From NCBI GenBank assembly GCA_035555795.1, contig DATMGE010000045.1:20008-84007 (forward strand): a stretch of 64,000 bases of DNA, read 5' to 3'. The first letter of the stretch is position 1; each line of letters opens with the position of its first letter. The notes beneath the pieces were generated by a model. It was not told where the DNA came from, searched no databases, and worked only from the letters and a program-made list of their open reading frames with translations. The position numbers and the translations under genes are program-made. The stretch is from RCIO01 sp035555795 (GTDB taxonomy: Bacteria > Pseudomonadota > Alphaproteobacteria > Rhizobiales > Rhizobiaceae). Shown here piece after piece: positions 59,391 through 64,000 of the stretch.

Positions 59391-59438
59391 CGATTTCATT
59401 GCGATAATTATATCAGGGCGTGACGAGGGGAGTTGGCT

Positions 59439-59723
59439 GTGATCAAGTCAGAGCTTGTGCAGACGATCGCAAACAGGAATCCGCATCTGTTCCTGCGCGA
59501 TGTCGAGAACATCGTGAATGCGATTTTTGATGAAATCACCGTCGCGCTGGCCGAGGGCAACCGCGTCGAATTGCGCGGTTTCGGCGCGTTTTCGGTGAAG
59601 AACCGGCCGGCCCGCATGGGACGCAACCCGCGCACGGGCGAATCCGTTTCGGTGGAGGAAAAGTGGATTCCCTTCTTCAAGACGGGCAAGGAATTGCGCG
59701 AGCGGCTCAACGGACAGGAATGA
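59439..59723 (+). CDS. ihfB: Integration host factor subunit beta
   Basis: A 94-residue DNA-bending histone-like protein. IKSELVQTIANRNPHLFLRDVENIVNAIF, VELRGFGAFSVKNRPARMGRNPRTGE and VSVEEKWIPFFKTGKELRERLN are diagnostic, with the Pro in RMGRNPRTG that intercalates DNA. A GTG at 59439 gives the normal family start and length; gagggg (59425-59430) is well spaced. A TTG six bases earlier is possible. Confidence 0.95.
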   Translation: MIKSELVQTIANRNPHLFLRDVENIVNAIFDEITVALAEGNRVELRGFGAFSVKNRPARMGRNPRTGESVSVEEKWIPFFKTGKELRERLNGQE

Positions 59724-59748
59724 GGGGCAGCGCGCAGGATCGGAGCGA

Positions 59749-60081
59749 ATGAACCGCCTTCTGAAAATCGTCGTCTTCATTCCGCTGGCCATCGTGCTTG
59801 TCGCGCTGGCGGTCGCCAATCGCGGTGCGACGCCCTTCACCATCGATCCGTTCAATCCCGGCAATCCGGGCTTGACCGTGCACTGGCCGCTCTTCGTCTA
59901 TCTCTTCGCCGCGCTGGCGGTGGGGCTGGTGATCGGCTCCGTCGCGACATGGCTGCGGCAGGGCCGCTACCGCAAGGCCGCCCGAGAGACTGCGAGCGAA
60001 TTGCAGGTCCTGCGCGACCGGCCCGCAGGACCCGCGCCCGTTGCACCGGCGACGCCGGTCCTGCCCCATCCCGGCACCTGA
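59749..60081 (+). CDS. LapA family (DUF1049) membrane protein
   Basis: A 110-residue protein with two membrane helices (about 5-22 and 45-65) and a Pro-rich C-terminus. IPLAIVLVALAVANRGATPFTIDPF and LFVYLFAALAVGLVIGSVATWL are the LapA (DUF1049) signature, linked in other bacteria to LPS assembly. It follows ihfB by 25 bases, a common order. Confidence 0.88.
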   Translation: MNRLLKIVVFIPLAIVLVALAVANRGATPFTIDPFNPGNPGLTVHWPLFVYLFAALAVGLVIGSVATWLRQGRYRKAARETASELQVLRDRPAGPAPVAPATPVLPHPGT

Positions 60082-60118
60082 AACCCTTCAGCGCGCGACC
60101 GCCCATTGTTGCGGGCGG

Positions 60119-61189
60119 ATGGCGGCTATGGCAGAAGCCGCCGATGCGATGGAGCTTGCACCGGTGAAGAACGCGCGCGACAGGCGAAGTGGCCCACGGC
60201 CATCGGCGAAGGACCGTCCCGACCTGCCCGCCCCTTCGCGCGCGGAAAAACCGGACGCGCCGCGCCGCGCCATCACGCGCCGGACCGATCCGCTGCCAGC
60301 CGAGCGGGTGCCGCTGATCCTCGAAGTCCTGCCGAATGACGATTATGCGCTGCTCGACAGCGGCGCCGGGCGCAAGCTGGAGCAATACGGCCCCTACCGT
60401 ATCGTCCGCCCGGAGGGACAGGCGATCTGGCAGCCGGCCATGCCCGAAAGCGAATGGAGCCGCGCCGAGGCGGTGTTCACCGGCAATACGGACGAGGAAG
60501 GCATCGGGCGCTGGCACTTTCCCCGCCAGCCGCTCGGCGAGACATGGCCGATGCGCCATGACGGCATCGACTATCTCGGCCGCTTCACCTCCTTCCGCCA
60601 TGTCGGCGTGTTCCCGGAGCAGGCCTCGCACTGGCGGCACATGGAGGAGCTGATCCGCGCGGCGCGGCGGCCGGTGCGGGTGCTCAACCTGTTCGGCTAT
60701 ACCGGGCTGGCCTCGCTGGCGGCGGCGCGGGCGGGCGCGGAGGTGACGCATGTGGATGCCTCGAAGAAGGCGATCGGCTGGGCGCGTGAGAACCAGGAAC
60801 TGGCCCGGCTCGGCGACAGGCCGATCCGCTGGATCGTGGAGGACGCAATGAAATTCGCCGAGCGCGAGGAGCGGCGCGGCTCGCGCTACGATATCGTGCT
60901 GTTCGATCCGCCGGCCTATGGGCGCGGCCCCAAGGGCGAGGTCTGGCAGCTTTTCGACGACCTGCCGGCAATGGCCGAACTGTGCCGCGCGATCCTGACG
61001 CCGCAGCCGATCGCGGTGGTTCTGACGGCCTATTCGATCCGCGCCTCCTTCTTCGCCATCCACGCGCTGATGCGCGACACCTTCGCCGGCATGGGCGGCA
61101 CGGTGGAATCGGGCGAGCTGGTGATCCGCGAGAAAGCGGCCGGACGGGCGCTTTCGACCTCCCTCTTCTCGCGATGGGTAGCAAAATGA
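60119..61189 (+). CDS. Class I SAM-dependent (rRNA-type) methyltransferase
   Basis: A 356-residue methyltransferase resembling the RlmK/RlmI rRNA m7G/m5C group. The SAM motif is VLNLFGYTGLASLAAARAGAEVTHVDAS, and FDPPAYGRGPKGEVW is the catalytic DPP(Y) loop. The N-terminal about 60 residues are basic and disordered. ATGs at 60119 and 60128 are both possible; the earlier has gggcgg in front. The target nucleotide is unknown. The stop overlaps the next start (ATGA). Confidence 0.88.
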   Translation: MAAMAEAADAMELAPVKNARDRRSGPRPSAKDRPDLPAPSRAEKPDAPRRAITRRTDPLPAERVPLILEVLPNDDYALLDSGAGRKLEQYGPYRIVRPEGQAIWQPAMPESEWSRAEAVFTGNTDEEGIGRWHFPRQPLGETWPMRHDGIDYLGRFTSFRHVGVFPEQASHWRHMEELIRAARRPVRVLNLFGYTGLASLAAARAGAEVTHVDASKKAIGWARENQELARLGDRPIRWIVEDAMKFAEREERRGSRYDIVLFDPPAYGRGPKGEVWQLFDDLPAMAELCRAILTPQPIAVVLTAYSIRASFFAIHALMRDTFAGMGGTVESGELVIREKAAGRALSTSLFSRWVAK

Positions 61190-62028
61190 GCGAGACGCGC
61201 CGCGTCGGGCAAGTAAAGGAGGTCACCAGCCTCGCCAACCCGATCGTCAAGGACATCAAGGCGCTGGCGCAGAAGAAATTCCGCGACCAGCAGAACGCCT
61301 TCATGGCCGAAGGGCTGAAGCTCATCATCGACGCGCTGGATGCCGGCTGGACGATCCGCACGCTCGTCTTCGCCAAGAATTCCAAGGACAATCCGGCGGT
61401 GCAGAAGGCGGCGGCGCGTACGGTGGCCGCCGGCGCGCTGGTGCTGGAGGCGAGCGAGAAGGTGCTTTCGGCGATCACCCGGCGCGACAATCCGCAAATG
61501 GTGGTCGGCGTGTTCGAGCAGCGTTTTGCGCCATTGGAGCGCATCCGCCCGGAGGGCCGCGATGTCTGGGTGGCGCTCGACCGCGTGCGCGACCCCGGCA
61601 ATCTGGGCACGGTCATCCGTACCGCCGATGCGGTCGGCGCCAAGGGGGTGATCCTCGTCGGCGAGACAACCGACCCGTTTTCCATGGAAGCGGTGCGCGC
61701 CACGATGGGCTCGGTCTTCGGCATTCCGCTGGCGCGCGCCAGCGCGGACGCCTTCATCTCCTGGCGCCGGAATGCCGGCGGCCTGCTGGTCGGCACCCAT
61801 CTCAAGGGATCGGTGGATTATCGCAGCATCGACTATGCAGCGGCGGGTCCGGTGACCGTGCTGATGGGTAATGAGCAGCAGGGTCTGCCGGACGATCTCG
61901 CCGCCGCCTGCGACCGGCTGGTGCGCATCCCGCAGGCGGGCCGCGCCGATTCGCTCAACCTCGCCGTCGCCACCGGCGTCATGCTGTATGAAGTGCGCCG
62001 CGGGGCCTTTCCGATGGAGAACGAATGA
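61186..62028 (+). CDS. SpoU/TrmH family RNA 2'-O-methyltransferase
   Basis: A 280-residue trefoil-knot methyltransferase. Motif 1 RDPGNLGTVIRTADA, motif 2 VLMGNEQQGL and motif 3 SLNLAVATGVMLYE are complete. The N-terminus carries a substrate-binding domain (FMAEGLKLIIDALDAG). It modifies tRNA or 23S rRNA; the target is not readable. Coupled by 4-base overlaps to both neighbours. Confidence 0.93.
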   Translation: MSETRRVGQVKEVTSLANPIVKDIKALAQKKFRDQQNAFMAEGLKLIIDALDAGWTIRTLVFAKNSKDNPAVQKAAARTVAAGALVLEASEKVLSAITRRDNPQMVVGVFEQRFAPLERIRPEGRDVWVALDRVRDPGNLGTVIRTADAVGAKGVILVGETTDPFSMEAVRATMGSVFGIPLARASADAFISWRRNAGGLLVGTHLKGSVDYRSIDYAAAGPVTVLMGNEQQGLPDDLAAACDRLVRIPQAGRADSLNLAVATGVMLYEVRRGAFPMENE

Positions 62029-62510
62029 TGCGGGCGCTGGCAGTCTATGGCGGGGTCGCGGTGGCGGTCGTCGCCCTCGACCAGTGGATCAAGAGCATGG
62101 TCGAGGCCGGCATGGAATTGCACCAGCTGATCGAGGTGCTGCCCTTCCTGGCGCTCTACCGCACCTACAATACCGGCGTGGCCTTCTCCATGTTCGCGGA
62201 AAGCGGCGACTGGCGCCTCGTCGCCATGGTGCTGGCCGTGACAGGCTTCATCCTCTGGCTCGCCTGGCGCTCGGAACCGCGCCAGTACCTCGCCCGGCTG
62301 GGCTTCGCGCTGATCATCGGCGGCGCGATCGGCAATCTGATCGACCGGGCGCTTCTGGGCCATGTCGTCGACTATATCCTCTTCCACACACCGCAATGGT
62401 CGTTTGCCGTCTTCAATCTCGCCGATGCGGCAATCACGGTCGGGGCGGGACTGGTCATCCTGCAGGAGCTGGTGGACTGGCGGCGGCCGCCGGCCGTGCC
62501 GGGTCACTGA
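62025..62510 (+). CDS. lspA: Lipoprotein signal peptidase II
   Basis: A 161-residue membrane aspartic protease with four helices that cleaves prolipoproteins. The catalytic aspartates lie in GNLIDRALLGHVVDYI (D116) and FNLADAAITVG (D134); TYNTGVAFSM is the conserved Asn/Gly region. It starts in an ATGATG overlap with the RNA methyltransferase. Confidence 0.95.
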   Translation: MMRALAVYGGVAVAVVALDQWIKSMVEAGMELHQLIEVLPFLALYRTYNTGVAFSMFAESGDWRLVAMVLAVTGFILWLAWRSEPRQYLARLGFALIIGGAIGNLIDRALLGHVVDYILFHTPQWSFAVFNLADAAITVGAGLVILQELVDWRRPPAVPGH

Positions 62511-62593
62511 TGCGACATTGACCTGGCACAAGCGACGCCGCACAGTTCCGCCGACATCCGACAAAGGGCCCAAGTTCAACAAGGGGAAGTGAG

Positions 62594-63595
62594 ATGCCGG
62601 AAAGCTTCAGGGCCATCCTGGTCACCCGCAACGAGGACAAGTCGCAATCGGTCTCCGAAACTGAGCTGACCGAGACCGACCTCATGGAGGGCGACGTCAC
62701 CGTCGCGGTGGAAGCGACCACGGTCAACTACAAGGACGGGCTGGCGATCACCGGCAAGTCGCCAGTGGTGCGGCGCTTCCCGCTCATTCCTGGCATCGAC
62801 TTCGCCGGCACGGTGCTGTCGTCGGAACATCCCGACTGGCATCCGGGCGACAAGGTGGTGCTCAACGGATGGGGCGTCGGCGAAACGCATCATGGCGCCT
62901 ATGCCGGCCGTGCGCGGGTGAAGGGCGACTGGCTGGTTCCGCTGCCGGAGGGCATGACATCGTTGCAAGCGATGGCGATCGGCACGGCGGGCTATACGGC
63001 TATGCTATGCGTCATCGCGCTGGAGCGCCACGGCATCGTGCCTGAGCGCGGGCCGGTGGTGGTCACGGGGGCTGCCGGCGGCGTCGGCTCGGTCGCCGTC
63101 TCGATCCTCGGCAAGCTCGGCTATCACGTCGTCGCCTCCACCGGCCGGCCGGCCGAAGCGGATTATCTGCGCGATCTCGGCGCGGCGGAGATCATCGACC
63201 GCGCCGAGCTCTCCGAGCCCGGCAAGCCGCTCGGCAAGGAGCGCTGGGCGGGCGGCGTGGATGCCGTGGGCAGCCACACGCTCGCCAATGTGCTTGCCCA
63301 GACGAGCTATGGCGGCGCGGTGGCCGCCTGCGGACTGGCGCAGGGCATGGACCTGCCGGCCTCGGTCGCGCCCTTCATCCTGCGCGGCGTCTCCCTGCTC
63401 GGCATCGATTCGGTGATGGCGCCGAAGGTCATCCGCATGGAAGCCTGGCGGCGGCTGGCCGACGAGCTCGACCATGAAAAACTCGCTTCCCTGTCCACCA
63501 CGATCGGCTTTTCGGACATCGTCCCGGCAGCGCACGACATCGTCGCCGGGAAGGTGCGCGGCCGCCTCGTGGTCGACATGGGCGCCGAAAGCTAA
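62594..63595 (+). CDS. Acrylyl-CoA reductase-like MDR oxidoreductase (AcuI/YhdH)
   Basis: A 333-residue zinc-free medium-chain reductase. VEATTVNYKDGLAITGKSPVVRRFPLIPGIDFAG and the NADPH motif VVTGAAGGVGSVAVSILGKLG are the AcuI/YhdH pattern. It would reduce acryloyl-CoA or a related enoyl ester. Start with aagggga ribosome-binding site. It is followed after 43 bases by the sensor-kinase gene. Confidence 0.92.
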   Translation: MPESFRAILVTRNEDKSQSVSETELTETDLMEGDVTVAVEATTVNYKDGLAITGKSPVVRRFPLIPGIDFAGTVLSSEHPDWHPGDKVVLNGWGVGETHHGAYAGRARVKGDWLVPLPEGMTSLQAMAIGTAGYTAMLCVIALERHGIVPERGPVVVTGAAGGVGSVAVSILGKLGYHVVASTGRPAEADYLRDLGAAEIIDRAELSEPGKPLGKERWAGGVDAVGSHTLANVLAQTSYGGAVAACGLAQGMDLPASVAPFILRGVSLLGIDSVMAPKVIRMEAWRRLADELDHEKLASLSTTIGFSDIVPAAHDIVAGKVRGRLVVDMGAES

Positions 63596-63638
63596 AATTT
63601 GAATCGACCGCCAAAAGGTTCCCTAAGCCCTGCCCGCT

Positions 63639-64000
63639 ATGTTTGCGGGCATGGAAGCGGCACAGAACAGGGAACCTGACCGCGGGGGCGCAACGCTCGG
63701 CGCGCTGGCCGAGGCACCGGCGCCCGCCGCCGGCGCCTTTGCGCTGCCGGCGCTTCTCTCGGCCGCGCTCCTGCTTCTGGCGATCCTGTCGGTGGCCGGC
63801 TTACCGGCGGAACCGCTCGCGGCGGCACTCGCCGCACTGGCCATCGCGGCCGCGCTGATCGCGCTGCGCGCGCGCCGCGTGCAGCGCCGCAACGAAGCCT
63901 GGCATGCGCGCGTCGAAAAGGAACTGCGCGGCGAGACCGAGCGCCTGGCCGACCGCATATGGGAGCTGGAGGAAAGCGACGAGCGGCTGCGCGGCCTCGT
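63639..64000 (+). CDS. Sensor histidine kinase N-terminus, cut by window edge
   Basis: The frame stays open to the last base (about 120 codons). Two membrane helices (about 34-55 and 60-80) precede an Arg-rich segment and a coiled coil that reads ERLADRIWELEESDERL. The last part is the usual lead into the first PAS domain of Rhizobiales membrane-bound PAS sensor histidine kinases, a gene often beside acuI-like genes there. The kinase domain is outside the window, so the assignment rests on the N-terminus alone. The ATG at 63651 is another possible start. Confidence 0.6.
   Translation, partial: MFAGMEAAQNREPDRGGATLGALAEAPAPAAGAFALPALLSAALLLLAILSVAGLPAEPLAAALAALAIAAALIALRARRVQRRNEAWHARVEKELRGETERLADRIWELEESDERLRGL

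Noticed and set aside
1..64000. tRNA, rRNA, CRISPR arrays, insertion sequences, prophage or restriction genes
   Set aside because: All intergenic stretches were read; none shows a tRNA cloverleaf, repeat-spacer pattern, transposase motif or phage gene. Small inverted repeats are accounted for as hairpins or dispersed elements.

Overview
The window is GC-rich and gene-dense, and it reads as the chromosome of an alphaproteobacterium of the order Hyphomicrobiales (Rhizobiales), most likely the Phyllobacteriaceae/Mesorhizobium neighbourhood. The reasons are a C4-type 5-aminolevulinate synthase (HemA), the order grpE-hrcA-rph-rdgB-hemW-rsmI-yraN, the run lptC-lptA-lptB-rpoN-hpf-ptsN, an MrpA-MrpB fused antiporter, a BigR/Blh sulfide operon and a ROSE-like thermosensor in front of an Hsp20 gene. 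No rRNA, tRNA, CRISPR array, transposase or phage gene was seen. About 75 protein genes are supported, two of them cut by the window edges.

Layout. 1-3.1 kb: end of a crotonase-family gene, an NDP-forming acyl-CoA synthetase and a rhodanese. 3.2-7.1 kb: a persulfide/sulfide detoxification operon (Blh dioxygenase, BigR repressor, two YeeE/YedE channels, SulP transporter) behind a perfect 32-bp palindromic operator. 7.1-13.5 kb: a seven-protein Mrp Na+/H+ antiporter operon encoded by six genes plus a fusion. 13.5-24.9 kb: metabolic and envelope genes (amidohydrolase, hemA, GT2/GtrA and a polytopic membrane protein, a GGDEF-EAL protein, an SDR-lactonase pair, an RlpA-like protein, pncA, fpr). 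24.9-31.7 kb: a peptide/opine-type ABC importer divergent from a D-2-hydroxyacid dehydrogenase and its substrate-binding protein. 32.2-35 kb: a zinc-limitation pair (AztD chaperone and COG0523 GTPase) behind a Zur-like site. 35-38 kb: a dispersed-repeat region, a cytochrome P450 and an Xre-RES toxin-antitoxin pair.

37.8-44.4 kb is the conserved housekeeping block yraN-rsmI-hemW-rdgB-VOC-rph on the minus strand, divergent from hrcA-ABM-grpE. 44.5-53.2 kb holds membrane proteins, an Omp25-like protein, two PfkB kinases, nth, an AraC-MGMT fusion, a ribokinase/nucleoside hydrolase pair and hsp20. 53.2-58.2 kb is ptsN-hpf-rpoN-lptBAC on the minus strand. 58.4-64 kb is sppA-ihfB-lapA, two RNA methyltransferases, lspA, an AcuI-type reductase and the start of a sensor kinase.

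The most interesting parts are the BigR operon with a SulP transporter as its last gene, the Zur-like zinc module with a possible broken coupled gene at its 3' end, the RES toxin gene that overlaps yraN tail to tail, the ROSE/sigma-32 arrangement before hsp20, and a small gene-like frame in the gap between rsmI and hemW. I did not find a clearly new multi-gene defence or biosynthetic system. Functions are assigned by reading motifs and gene order; no database search was possible.
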